Positions 15,798 through 23,717 of a stretch of 64,000 nt of DNA are shown here, piece by piece. This DNA is from CBDEGK01 sp965237855 (lineage in GTDB: Bacteria; Pseudomonadota; Gammaproteobacteria; Pseudomonadales; Halieaceae): NCBI GenBank assembly GCA_965237855.1, contig CBDEGK010000004.1, positions 682,001 through 746,000 on the forward strand, in the 5' to 3' direction. Every line of letters begins with the position of its first letter. Within the stretch, counting starts at the first letter, position 1. The notes under the pieces were generated by a model. The model was not told the origin of the DNA. It was given only the letters and a program-made list of their open reading frames with translations, and made no database searches. A program made the position numbers and the translations under genes.

Positions 15798-16796
15798 ATG
15801 GCAAGGCACAGAATCTGGTTACTGCGCTTGGTGCTACCCGTTCGACACGGCAGGCCAATCAGCGCCCTGGTCATATTTTTCATCCTGTTCGGGGCCTTCC
15901 GCTGGGGTGCGGAACAAGCCGCCGATTTCAGCACACCCATGCTTTTCTTCAGCGCCATTGTGGCCTACTCGGTGGCGGTGTTCAGCTTCATTACTGAGAA
16001 ATGCCAGGAAGCGTTAACAGATTTACGACCGGGGCTGAATTTAACAGACGACGCATTCGCGCGTGCACAAACGGTACTCGGTCATGGCACGACAAGACAA
16101 TTATTACTGGTAACGGTCGCCGGCCTGGTCGCCGGCATCTGTCACCTGCTCTTGCTCAACGGTTCATTCATCGACCTGGTCTACGTGAAGGACAGCTCGC
16201 CGATGGTGACGAGCGTGGCCGGGCACCTGGGCACGATCATGGTGTGGCTGGTGATATCAACAATGGTCTATTTCCTGATCCTGTATGCGCAACTATTCGC
16301 TGGACTGGGCAGAGAGTCTGTCCAGGTCGACCTCCTCAATCCGCGTTCACTGGTGCCCTTTTCACGCGTGGCGATTATTTCCAGTCTCGCCATGATTGGG
16401 GGGCTGGCGCTATTCCCGCTGATGTATCTCGACGACGGCCTGAATATGCAAAGTGTTTTGCCCGGCGTGATTGGTATGGGTGTACCCATGCTGGTGATGT
16501 TCGCAATACCGATCTGGCCTGTACACCAGCGGTTAGTCGCTGCCAAGGAAAGTGCCCTCACCGACCTGAACCAGCGCATTGAAGTGTGCCGGAGCAGCAC
16601 ACCTGCCGAGGCACTGAGCAATGAACAACTGGAGGCCATCAATCCGCTGCTGCAGTATCGTCGCGAAATTCTGCAGGCACCGGCGTGGCCCTTCGACGCC
16701 AGCTCTGTGACTCGACTGATGCTTTACCTGGTGATCGTGCCACTGACCTGGGCCGGCGCCGCCCTGATTGAAATGTTGATGGAATCTTATCTGTAA
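15798..16796 (+). CDS. Unrecognised polytopic membrane protein, paralogue of the protein at 33676
   Basis: The 332-residue protein has about six to eight membrane helices with an amphipathic charged segment near residues 245-285. I do not recognise a named family. It shares topology and C-terminal motifs with the protein encoded at 33676-34614: 'P-x-W-x-V-H-x-R-L', then a charged stretch with 'E-x-x-L-L-x-x-R-x-x-I', then 'W-P-x-D', 'R-L-x-x-Y-x-x-I-x-P-x-x-W-x-GAAL-(I/V)-E'. The two are therefore probably paralogues at distant loci. A GAGGA lies 9 bases before the ATG. It converges with the crotonase gene, 18 bases between stops. Confidence 0.7.
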   Translation: MARHRIWLLRLVLPVRHGRPISALVIFFILFGAFRWGAEQAADFSTPMLFFSAIVAYSVAVFSFITEKCQEALTDLRPGLNLTDDAFARAQTVLGHGTTRQLLLVTVAGLVAGICHLLLLNGSFIDLVYVKDSSPMVTSVAGHLGTIMVWLVISTMVYFLILYAQLFAGLGRESVQVDLLNPRSLVPFSRVAIISSLAMIGGLALFPLMYLDDGLNMQSVLPGVIGMGVPMLVMFAIPIWPVHQRLVAAKESALTDLNQRIEVCRSSTPAEALSNEQLEAINPLLQYRREILQAPAWPFDASSVTRLMLYLVIVPLTWAGAALIEMLMESYL

Positions 16797-16814
16797 AACC
16801 TGACCCCATCTTGT

Positions 16815-17519
16815 TTAGCCACCCAAAGCCTTCCGCGCAACTTCCAGCGTGAGCTCTTTCTCCATCCCCTCTTCAATCGCTTGCAACCAACTGGATCGGG
16901 CCCGCAATTTCGTGGCGGCATGGTGGGGCATATCAATATCCCGATAGGAATGCGCTTTTGCCAGTGCGGCATCCAATAAGTGCTCTGGCTCTACCAGTTC
17001 ATCGAGGAAGCCAGCGGCCACGGCTTGTGCGGGATTAAACAGCTCCCCCGTCGTGGCTGTGCGCTGAAAATATGCAGGGTGCAGCCGCCCTCTCGCCAAT
17101 TCCAGGGCAAAGTAAGGCACCGTCATATTGATACGGACTTCGTTTAAACCAATCTGATAAGGACCATCGACGCCCAGCCTGAAGTCTGACGACAACAGGA
17201 TAAAAGCCCCCATCGGAAAGGCGTGTCCGTTGCAGGCGGCGATGATCGGGAATGGGAAACGCAGCAGCCGGGTACAAAACTCGGCACCGGCTCGCAGTAG
17301 CTGCAGCGTAGATTCCGGGCCCTGCGCCAGTTCACCCATGTGGAAGCCGGCAGAAAATGTGCCTTCTCTACCACTGATAAGAGTGATTGCTTGATCACCC
17401 TCTGCCTGGTCCAAGGCCGCGTTCAATTGATTGAATGCGTCTATCGACAGGGCGTTGACCTTGCCATCATCGAATGTGAGCTGACTGATACCGTCGGTAT
17501 GCTGGTAGGTAACGGACAT
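16815..17519 (-). CDS. Enoyl-CoA hydratase/isomerase (crotonase) family protein
   Basis: The 234-residue protein follows the crotonase fold: 'GREGTFSAGFHMGEL' (oxyanion-hole strand), 'ACNGHAFPMGAFILLSSDFRLG' split across the second oxyanion element, and 'GLNEVRINMTVP' with the Glu in the usual catalytic position. It is somewhat shorter than the usual 255-265 residues. Expected activity is hydration or isomerisation of an enoyl-CoA in beta-oxidation-like pathways. It diverges from the LysR regulator at 17642, which probably controls it. A GAGGAAA precedes the ATG. Confidence 0.85.
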   Translation of the reverse strand: MSVTYQHTDGISQLTFDDGKVNALSIDAFNQLNAALDQAEGDQAITLISGREGTFSAGFHMGELAQGPESTLQLLRAGAEFCTRLLRFPFPIIAACNGHAFPMGAFILLSSDFRLGVDGPYQIGLNEVRINMTVPYFALELARGRLHPAYFQRTATTGELFNPAQAVAAGFLDELVEPEHLLDAALAKAHSYRDIDMPHHAATKLRARSSWLQAIEEGMEKELTLEVARKALGG

Positions 17520-17582
17520 ATTTCCTCCTCAAGCTGTGTAGAAAGGGAGAGTATGCGCGGAGCAATAGATGGAATTAAGTGC

Positions 17583-17598
17583 ATTATAAGAAGATAAT
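17583..17598. promoter_or_regulatory. Candidate LysR-type operator ATTAT-N6-ATAAT
   Basis: A perfect inverted repeat of 5-base arms (17583-17587 and 17594-17598) around AAGAAG lies between the divergent crotonase and LysR genes. It fits the T-N11-A pattern of LysR-type regulator sites. Position and symmetry are seen; binding is inferred. Confidence 0.45.
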
Positions 17599-17600
17599 AA

Positions 17601-17620
17601 TTCACTAATATTCACTAATA
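17601..17620. repeat. Perfect tandem duplication of TTCACTAATA
   Basis: The 10-mer TTCACTAATA occurs twice head to tail just upstream of the LysR start and directly after the inverted repeat at 17583. It could be a second regulator-binding region or a recent slippage duplication. Confidence 0.6.
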
Positions 17621-17641
17621 GCGGTGCTTGGGGGTATTTTC

Positions 17642-18538
17642 GTGCCTATTTCCAGTCTGAAAACCTTCGTGACCATTGTCGACACCGGCAGCCTGGCAGC
17701 GGCCGCCCGCCAACTGCGACTTTCACCCTCGGCAATCAGCAAGCAACTCTCCACGCTGGAACAACGGCTGGGTACTCAGCTCATCCGACGCTCAACACGG
17801 TCCATGCAGGTAACAGAAGCCGGGCAGCATTTTTTCAAACGGTGCGTCGAGATTACCCGCTCAATTGAGGCGGCTGAAACCGAGGTTCGCGACCTGGTCG
17901 ATGCCCCCACCGGCACCCTGAAAATAACCATGCCCGAGGTCCTGGTGAGCTCCGATATCGCAGGGGTAGTGCAGAGCTTTACAGCAAGCTACCCACACAT
18001 TTCCATCAGCATTGAAGTCAGCAACGACTTACAGAGCCTGATAAACAAACAACTGGACATCGGCTTTCGCGCCGGACCGCTGCCGGATTCTGGCCTGATT
18101 GGCGCACCTTTGTTCGAAGCCCGCATCGTGATGTGTGCCTCGCCGGACTATGTCGCGCGTCACGGGATACCCGAGACAATGGAGCAACTGGGCGAACACC
18201 GCTTACTCATTCCAAACCCGGTGTACCTGTCACCTTCGGATGGCAATGGCAACGCTGCGATGGCTGTCCTGGAACCAGATCGGCAGCTGCTCTGTGACAA
18301 TATCGCTCTACTTCTCGAACTGGCAAAGTCCGGCGCCGGGCTCGCCCTGTTGTGGGATTATTCAGCGGCCGCCGCACTATCAAGTGGCGAGTTGCAGAGT
18401 TTTGAGTGCCCCATTGCCCACGCACCCCGCCCGGTCAGCCTGGTGTACCTGTCCCGTGACTACGTGCCCCACCGGGTACGGCTTTTCATCGAGCACATTA
18501 AGAACCACTTCCCCCCAAGCGCTACAGCCAGCGGGTGA
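17642..18538 (+). CDS. LysR-family transcriptional regulator
   Basis: The 298-residue product has the N-terminal LysR helix-turn-helix ('LKTFVTIVDTGSLAAAARQL', 'SPSAISKQLSTLEQRLGTQL') and a C-terminal periplasmic-binding-protein-like effector domain ('LKITMPEVLVSSDIAGVV' onward; 'LDIGFRAGPLPDSGLIG'). The group resembles the CrgA/DsdC-like LysR set that controls neighbouring genes. I chose the GTG at 17642, which follows GGGGG at 8 bases; a GTG at 17624 is possible. It diverges from the crotonase gene, the usual LysR arrangement with its target. Its 3' end overlaps the convergent ABC1 kinase gene by 17 bases. The inducer is unknown. Confidence 0.88.
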   Translation: MPISSLKTFVTIVDTGSLAAAARQLRLSPSAISKQLSTLEQRLGTQLIRRSTRSMQVTEAGQHFFKRCVEITRSIEAAETEVRDLVDAPTGTLKITMPEVLVSSDIAGVVQSFTASYPHISISIEVSNDLQSLINKQLDIGFRAGPLPDSGLIGAPLFEARIVMCASPDYVARHGIPETMEQLGEHRLLIPNPVYLSPSDGNGNAAMAVLEPDRQLLCDNIALLLELAKSGAGLALLWDYSAAAALSSGELQSFECPIAHAPRPVSLVYLSRDYVPHRVRLFIEHIKNHFPPSATASG

Positions 18539-19832
18539 GCAACTTGTTCACGTCAACCCTGGCATTCATTCTCGACGCCAACATAAACATACCCCCCACC
18601 TTGCGGTGGAAGAATATCGCGTCGGCCGGCGGTGCCGACCAGAACTCTTTGTAGTCCTGGATCTGATCAACGTATTCCAGCATCTGCGCGGGAATGGTGG
18701 TGGTACCAAAGTCGTATGGCCCCGGCTGCAACACACCTTCGAGAATAATACTGAATATTTCCTCTACGAAATCCAGGTACTCCTGGCTGGCATTATCGGG
18801 CAGGTAGCCCAGATTTTGGGCGGCTTTGTGAAAGCCCTCGGTATTACCTTTCAGTGCCGCTTTCATCAGCCGCTTGTAGTCATTGACGAAGCCCGCTTTG
18901 AACTTACGGGTGGCACCAAAATCCAGCAACACGATTTCACCGGTATCGGACTTATACAGATAATTGGCGAAGTTGGGATCGGTCTGCATGATGCGCCAAT
19001 CGAAGAACTCACGCATCATCAGGTCTAGCAGGTCAGTCATAATACGATCGCGATCCGCCTGCGGCAGCTCGGCAATCACCTCGATAGGATCAGCCTCCAC
19101 AAAGCCCATGACCAACACGTTTTCCCGGGTCAGGTCTTCGAACACCTCCGGCACCAGGAAACGATCATCGTCTTTCAGGGCTTCCTGAAAAGTACGCAGG
19201 TGCTCCGCCTCCAGTAAGTAGTTGGCCTCGTCCTTCAATTGCAGCTTGGCTTCCCTGAGGATGGGTTTGAGATCAATGTTGCTGGGCAGCTGGCCCGACA
19301 TTCGCACCAGGGTGGAGATATTGTCGACATCGCTATCAATACTCTTGGCGACTCCGGGGTATTGAATTTTCAGTGCTACTTCCTGCCCATCCGGGGAAAT
19401 TGCCTTGTGCACCTGGCCGATTGAGGCCGCTGCCACCGGGGTAAAATTGAAGGCATAGAAAATCTCATTCCAATCCTCCCCATAGGCCGTTTCCATGGCT
19501 TCATCTAACTGGGAAGCCGGCATCCACACCGCGTCCTGCCGCAGTCGTGCAAGAATGTCCGATAACTCTTTGGGCAGTAGATCTCCCCCCTCCATGGACA
19601 GCATCTGCCCCATTTTCATGGCGGCTCCGCGCATACTGGCCAGTTCATTGGTGAGACGCTTGGCATTGGCGGGCGTCATCAGCATGTCCTTGGCGGATAA
19701 CTTTTCGCCGTCACGTAGACGGCGACCGCCCTCGGCCACCATGCCGCCAGCGATGCCACCGGCGATTTTAACCATACGACCAAAGCGACCGACCCGGCTT
19801 GTGGGTACCGGCGCTTCCTTTTTCCTGGCCAT
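18522..19832 (-). CDS. ABC1/UbiB-family atypical kinase (COQ8-like)
   Basis: The 436-residue protein has the hallmarks of the ABC1 family: 'RGAAMKMGQMLSME' (the KxGQ element), the alanine-rich loop 'AAASIGQVHKA' replacing the glycine-rich loop, 'VALKIQYPGV' with the ATP-binding Lys, 'QTDPNFANYLY' and the metal-binding 'LLDFGATRKF'. COQ8/UbiB members support ubiquinone synthesis through ATPase activity, while many bacterial ABC1 proteins are of unknown role. It lacks the C-terminal membrane helices of E. coli UbiB, so it is probably not UbiB itself. The ATG overlaps the stop of a second ABC1 gene, making a tandem pair. Confidence 0.85.
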   Translation of the reverse strand: MARKKEAPVPTSRVGRFGRMVKIAGGIAGGMVAEGGRRLRDGEKLSAKDMLMTPANAKRLTNELASMRGAAMKMGQMLSMEGGDLLPKELSDILARLRQDAVWMPASQLDEAMETAYGEDWNEIFYAFNFTPVAAASIGQVHKAISPDGQEVALKIQYPGVAKSIDSDVDNISTLVRMSGQLPSNIDLKPILREAKLQLKDEANYLLEAEHLRTFQEALKDDDRFLVPEVFEDLTRENVLVMGFVEADPIEVIAELPQADRDRIMTDLLDLMMREFFDWRIMQTDPNFANYLYKSDTGEIVLLDFGATRKFKAGFVNDYKRLMKAALKGNTEGFHKAAQNLGYLPDNASQEYLDFVEEIFSIILEGVLQPGPYDFGTTTIPAQMLEYVDQIQDYKEFWSAPPADAIFFHRKVGGMFMLASRMNARVDVNKLLTRWL

Positions 19833-21223
19833 CAGCTAACTCCTTCTCTGTCGCGCCAGCGCGTGATGTGCCCGGCTGCCGCTTCGTGACCATTGAACTC
19901 CGCATCCAATACCGAAATAAATGCGAAAACACCGGACAGCTTGCGCGCGATCACGGCAAATTCCCGGCCCGGGATATCAAAGTGCGGTGACGCAACATTG
20001 GCTGCCACTTTTTCACCCGCCCGCTGCATCAGGCGCGAGTCTGCCCAACGGTATTCACCCTTATTGTTGACCGATGCTTTCGGCAGACTCTCTATGGGCC
20101 GCAGCGGTTCCAGCAAATGCATACAGAAGTCTGCAAATAAACGCCGCGCCTCCCTGGAACTTCTGGGTTTTAAACACCCCAGGCCAATCAGTGCCTGCAC
20201 CAATTCACCCTCGTCCTCCTCGAAGCCCGCGGCAATTGCCTGCTGCAGGTAATAACGAAAATCATCCGTGCAATCCAACATGGAGCCGAAATCCAGCAAC
20301 ACCAGTTCGTCGCGGCTACCGCTGCCGCTAGCGGCGGGTCGGATCAGGTAGTTGCCGAAATTGGGATCACTCTGCAACATGCCCCAGTCATACAGTTCAT
20401 AGAAGAACAGGTCGAGCATGGCCCGCCCCAGTGCATTCCGCCGCGCCTTGCTGAGTTTTGCTATAGCCGGGTCATTCACCATCTTGCCCGGCACATATTC
20501 CAGCGCCAACACTTGTCCCCGGCTATAGCGATCGATCACCATTGGTGCGTGAAACACCGTGCCGGCAGCCCCCAGCTCGGCCAGGCTGTCATTCATTGCC
20601 CGGCAATAACTGGCCTCGCGTTCATAGTCGATTTCATGGTGCAGGTACTCACGCATGGATTCCAGCCAGCCGTCGAGATCGCGCCCCGATTTCACCCAAC
20701 GGGCCAGGCGCAGCATGCCCACCACGTGATCAAAATCCTGGTCGATGACCTCGGCCAGGCCCGGGTACTGGATCTTCAGGCAAATTTCATCGCCGGTCTC
20801 TCTAATTCGCGCCCGGTGCACCTGTGCCAGTGAGGCCGCGGCAATGGGGTTGGGATCAACATTCAGTTCTGCGGCGCGCCGGCCCAGGCAGCGCTTAACG
20901 CTCGGCTCCATCTCTTCCCAGGCCAAGGGCCGGGTATTGGAACCCAATTCATGCAGGGCCTCGGTCAGTACCGGTGGTAAAAAATGTTCGCCAAACATGG
21001 CCATCATCTGGCCAATCTTGACGTAAGTCCCCTTCAGCTTGCCCAGTTTTCTGACGAAGCGATGCGCCTCCTTGCGGGCAAAGGGGGAACTGTCGTCTTT
21101 ACCCAACAGGCCTTGCCAGGCACCGTCGACGGCCAATGCACCGCCAGCCCGCAAACCGGCAAGGGTAGCGCTCAGGCTGCGGGGAATCGCCTTGCGTTTA
21201 AGGCCATCAGGTTTGCGCGCCAT
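19832..21223 (-). CDS. ABC1/UbiB-family atypical kinase, second copy
   Basis: The 463-residue protein is the upstream member of the tandem ABC1 pair. It shows 'LKGTYVKIGQMMAMFGE' (KxGQ), 'AAASLAQVHRARI', 'CLKIQYPGLAE', 'QSDPNFGNYLI' and 'LLDFGSMLD'. Its N-terminus is basic and extended compared with the downstream copy, and the two differ throughout, so the duplication is old. Stop and start overlap with the downstream gene, implying coupled synthesis and perhaps a hetero-oligomer. It diverges from the SDR gene at 21329 with 105 bases between starts. Confidence 0.84.
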   Translation of the reverse strand: MARKPDGLKRKAIPRSLSATLAGLRAGGALAVDGAWQGLLGKDDSSPFARKEAHRFVRKLGKLKGTYVKIGQMMAMFGEHFLPPVLTEALHELGSNTRPLAWEEMEPSVKRCLGRRAAELNVDPNPIAAASLAQVHRARIRETGDEICLKIQYPGLAEVIDQDFDHVVGMLRLARWVKSGRDLDGWLESMREYLHHEIDYEREASYCRAMNDSLAELGAAGTVFHAPMVIDRYSRGQVLALEYVPGKMVNDPAIAKLSKARRNALGRAMLDLFFYELYDWGMLQSDPNFGNYLIRPAASGSGSRDELVLLDFGSMLDCTDDFRYYLQQAIAAGFEEDEGELVQALIGLGCLKPRSSREARRLFADFCMHLLEPLRPIESLPKASVNNKGEYRWADSRLMQRAGEKVAANVASPHFDIPGREFAVIARKLSGVFAFISVLDAEFNGHEAAAGHITRWRDREGVS

Positions 21224-21328
21224 GGTCTAAATGTCTCCTCTAATACGCTCCATACTATAAACTAAGCGATGATTAGATAATGTGATTTCGCGCCAACTTC
21301 GTGCTTGGAAACTATAAGGGAACCCATT

Positions 21329-22153
21329 ATGACGCATCCAGCGATAAAACCCGGCAACGTGGCCGTCATCACAGGGGCCGCCGATGGTATCGGCCTGGCA
21401 GCAGCTGGCAAACTGGCATCACTGGGCCTCAAGGTCTGTATGGCCGATATCAACGCCGACCGGCTCACCGAGGCAGCCGACCGTATTGAAGGTGCTATCG
21501 CCGTGGTCACGGATGTGTCCGAACTCAGCCAGGTACAGGCTCTGCAGCGAGCGGCCTTCGATGCCTTTGGACAGGTGGATGTGCTGATGAACAACGCGGG
21601 TACCGGCGCCAGCGCCACCAGCTGGACCGGTTACGAGGGCTGGCAAAAGACGCTGGGCGTCAATCTGTGGGGCGTTATCAATGGCATTCACAGCTTTCTA
21701 CCGGCCATGCTCGAACAAGCCACGCCCGGCATCATCATCAACACCGGGTCCAAACAGGGCATTATCTCACCGCCGGGGGCCCCGGCCTACAACGTCAGTA
21801 AAGCCGGCGTTAAAGCCACCACCGAAGCGCTGCAACACGAGCTGCGCAACACCACAGATTGCCAACTGTCAGCCCACCTGTTGGTGCCGGGGTTTACCTA
21901 CACCGGTATGATGCGCAAGTTCATGCCGGAGAAACCGGATGCTGCCTGGACGCCGGAGCAAGTGGTGGACTTCATGCTGGAAAGCGTCGCCCAAGACGAT
22001 TTCTATATTCTCTGTCCGGACAATGACGTCGACCGGGCCACCGATAGCAAGCGCATGGCCTGGGCCATGGGCGACCTGATTGAGAACCGGCCGGCACTGT
22101 CACGCTGGCACGAAGACTACAGACAGGACTTCGAGGACTTCATGAACTCCTGA
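21329..22153 (+). CDS. Short-chain dehydrogenase/reductase
   Basis: The 274-residue protein has 'VITGAADGIG' (13-22), 'MNNAGTG' (near 91-97), the Ser of 'IINTGSKQG' and the Tyr/Lys pair in 'PAYNVSKAG'. The ATG at 21329 gives the normal short SDR N-terminus; a TTG lies 24 bases upstream. The C-terminal 60 residues ('FYILCPDNDVDRATD') extend beyond the core fold. It is 85 bases upstream of the malonyl-CoA decarboxylase gene on the same strand. The substrate is unknown. Confidence 0.86.
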   Translation: MTHPAIKPGNVAVITGAADGIGLAAAGKLASLGLKVCMADINADRLTEAADRIEGAIAVVTDVSELSQVQALQRAAFDAFGQVDVLMNNAGTGASATSWTGYEGWQKTLGVNLWGVINGIHSFLPAMLEQATPGIIINTGSKQGIISPPGAPAYNVSKAGVKATTEALQHELRNTTDCQLSAHLLVPGFTYTGMMRKFMPEKPDAAWTPEQVVDFMLESVAQDDFYILCPDNDVDRATDSKRMAWAMGDLIENRPALSRWHEDYRQDFEDFMNS

Positions 22154-22238
22154 TGGTGGCGGCTAGTGGATATGGGGTATTGGCCGCCCCATACCGGTTG
22201 GGAGTATAGTATCTGTCCAGATCGCTACAGGTAGCACC

Positions 22239-23570
22239 ATGCCCGCCCAGGAACCCCTCCCCAGCCACGCTGACACGCCGCGCGCCACCGGCCTCGGTCG
22301 CATTGTCAGCTCGGTGGTCGATGCCGGCCGGGAGATCCTTGCCAGGCGCCGGCAAGCTGTCGCCGAGAAAGATCCCCTTGATCTGGCGCAGCAGTGTCAA
22401 CAGCTGTTGAGTCATCGCGGCGAGGCATCGGGCCTGGCGCTGGCCTCAGAGATTGCCGCCAACTACATGGCACTGGATGAGCAACACCGACTGGCGTTTT
22501 TTCGCGCCCTGAGCAATGAATTTGAAGTGGATAGTGCCGAGATCCTGACGGCAGCCGAAACCTACAAAGCCTCCCCTGACCACGACACGCTGACGGCGAT
22601 CATCAAGGCAGCCGAAGCACCAAGAGTACGACTGTTTCGCCGTATCAACATGGCACCGGCCGGCACCGCGGTTCTGGTTAAAATGCGCGGCCACCTGTTA
22701 CCGCTGCTGAAGTCACAGCCGGAACTGAAACCGGTAGACACCGATCTCAAACACCAGTTCGTGTCCTGGTTTAACAAGGGCTTCCTGGAGATGCGCCGCA
22801 TTGACTGGAACTCCCCGGCCCTGGTGCTGGAGAAAATCATCGATTACGAAGCGGTGCATGAAATCGGTGGCTGGGATGACCTGCGCTCACGGCTGGGTGA
22901 CGACCGCCTCTGCTTCGCGTTCTTCCACCCGGCCATGCCCGATGACCCACTGGTGTTCGTGGAAGTTGCCTTAACCAAGGGTATCGCCAACAAGATTGCG
23001 CCGCTGCTGGAGCTGGATCGTACGGAACACGATCCGGTAAACTTCGACACCGTGGTGTTTTACTCCATCAGTAATTGCCACCCGGGCCTGGCCGGTGTTT
23101 CCTTCGGCAACTTCCTGATCAAACAGGTGGTAGAGGAAACCCGCAAAGAATTTGAACAGGTAAAAACCTACGTCACCCTGTCGCCGGTGCCGGGCTTCAA
23201 GCGGTGGCTGGATACCGCTCATATTCGCGACATGGTCGATGCATCGCTGGTAGACAAAATCAAGCAGCCGGTGGGTGATGTGGTAGAAGGTGAAGTGCGC
23301 GATGCCTTGCTCAAACTTTGCGCCCACTACCTGGTGAACGAAAAATCCGGAGAGCTGGCGCGGGATCCCGTGGCCCGTTTTCACCTGGGTAATGGTGCCA
23401 GCCTGCACGCGATTAATTGGGCGGCGGACCTCAGCGTCAAAGGCAAAAACCAGTCCGCCGGGATCATGGTGAACTATCTCTACGATCTGAAGAAGATCGA
23501 GATCAATCACGATGCCTATTTTGACCAGGGTGAGATCTCTGTCTCCCGCGCCGTTGGCAAACTAGTGTAG
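22239..23570 (+). CDS. Malonyl-CoA decarboxylase
   Basis: The 443-residue protein matches MCD over its full length: an N-terminal helical domain ('LVKMRGHLLPLL', 'FVSWFNKGFLEMRRIDWNSPA' split by known turns) and a C-terminal GNAT-like catalytic domain ('CFAFFHPAMPDDPLVFVEVAL', 'VFYSISNCHPGLAGVSFGNFLIKQV' in two parts, 'LSPVPGFKRWL', 'DPVARFHLGNGASL'). It converts malonyl-CoA to acetyl-CoA and CO2 in the cytoplasm. No malonyl-CoA synthetase or transporter is adjacent, so it may balance fatty-acid synthesis or handle malonyl-CoA made elsewhere. It converges with the RTX gene. Confidence 0.93.
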   Translation: MPAQEPLPSHADTPRATGLGRIVSSVVDAGREILARRRQAVAEKDPLDLAQQCQQLLSHRGEASGLALASEIAANYMALDEQHRLAFFRALSNEFEVDSAEILTAAETYKASPDHDTLTAIIKAAEAPRVRLFRRINMAPAGTAVLVKMRGHLLPLLKSQPELKPVDTDLKHQFVSWFNKGFLEMRRIDWNSPALVLEKIIDYEAVHEIGGWDDLRSRLGDDRLCFAFFHPAMPDDPLVFVEVALTKGIANKIAPLLELDRTEHDPVNFDTVVFYSISNCHPGLAGVSFGNFLIKQVVEETRKEFEQVKTYVTLSPVPGFKRWLDTAHIRDMVDASLVDKIKQPVGDVVEGEVRDALLKLCAHYLVNEKSGELARDPVARFHLGNGASLHAINWAADLSVKGKNQSAGIMVNYLYDLKKIEINHDAYFDQGEISVSRAVGKLV

Positions 23571-23643
23571 CGAAACCACGGTGCGAGGCTGGACTGAAGC
23601 AAGTGGTGTAAAACACAGAGTTGCCGCTGCAGGAAAAATAGAA

Positions 23644-23673
23644 CAAGGCGATGCCATCCTTGGCGTCGCCTTG
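23644..23673 (-). terminator. Hairpin terminator of the RTX protein gene
   Basis: A 12-base stem with one G-T pair (23644-23655 with 23662-23673) and a 6-base loop lies between the convergent malonyl-CoA decarboxylase and RTX genes. On the minus strand it is followed by TTCTATTTTT, so it fits an intrinsic terminator for the leftward RTX gene. No U-run follows on the plus strand. Confidence 0.65.
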
Positions 23674-23717
23674 AGACCGGGCTAAATAAACCTGTCCCCT
23701 TTTCTTACACAACTGAC

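Noticed and set aside
18135..19028. Plus-strand frame running from the LysR gene into the ABC1 gene
   Set aside because: It is Thr/His/Gln-rich, overlaps two well-supported genes and contains no recognisable motif.
22154..22210. TATGGGG/CCCCATA hairpin and TATAGT before malonyl-CoA decarboxylase as terminator plus promoter
   Set aside because: The stem is only 7 bases with no U-run, and no -35 box lies at a fitting distance, so neither call is firm.
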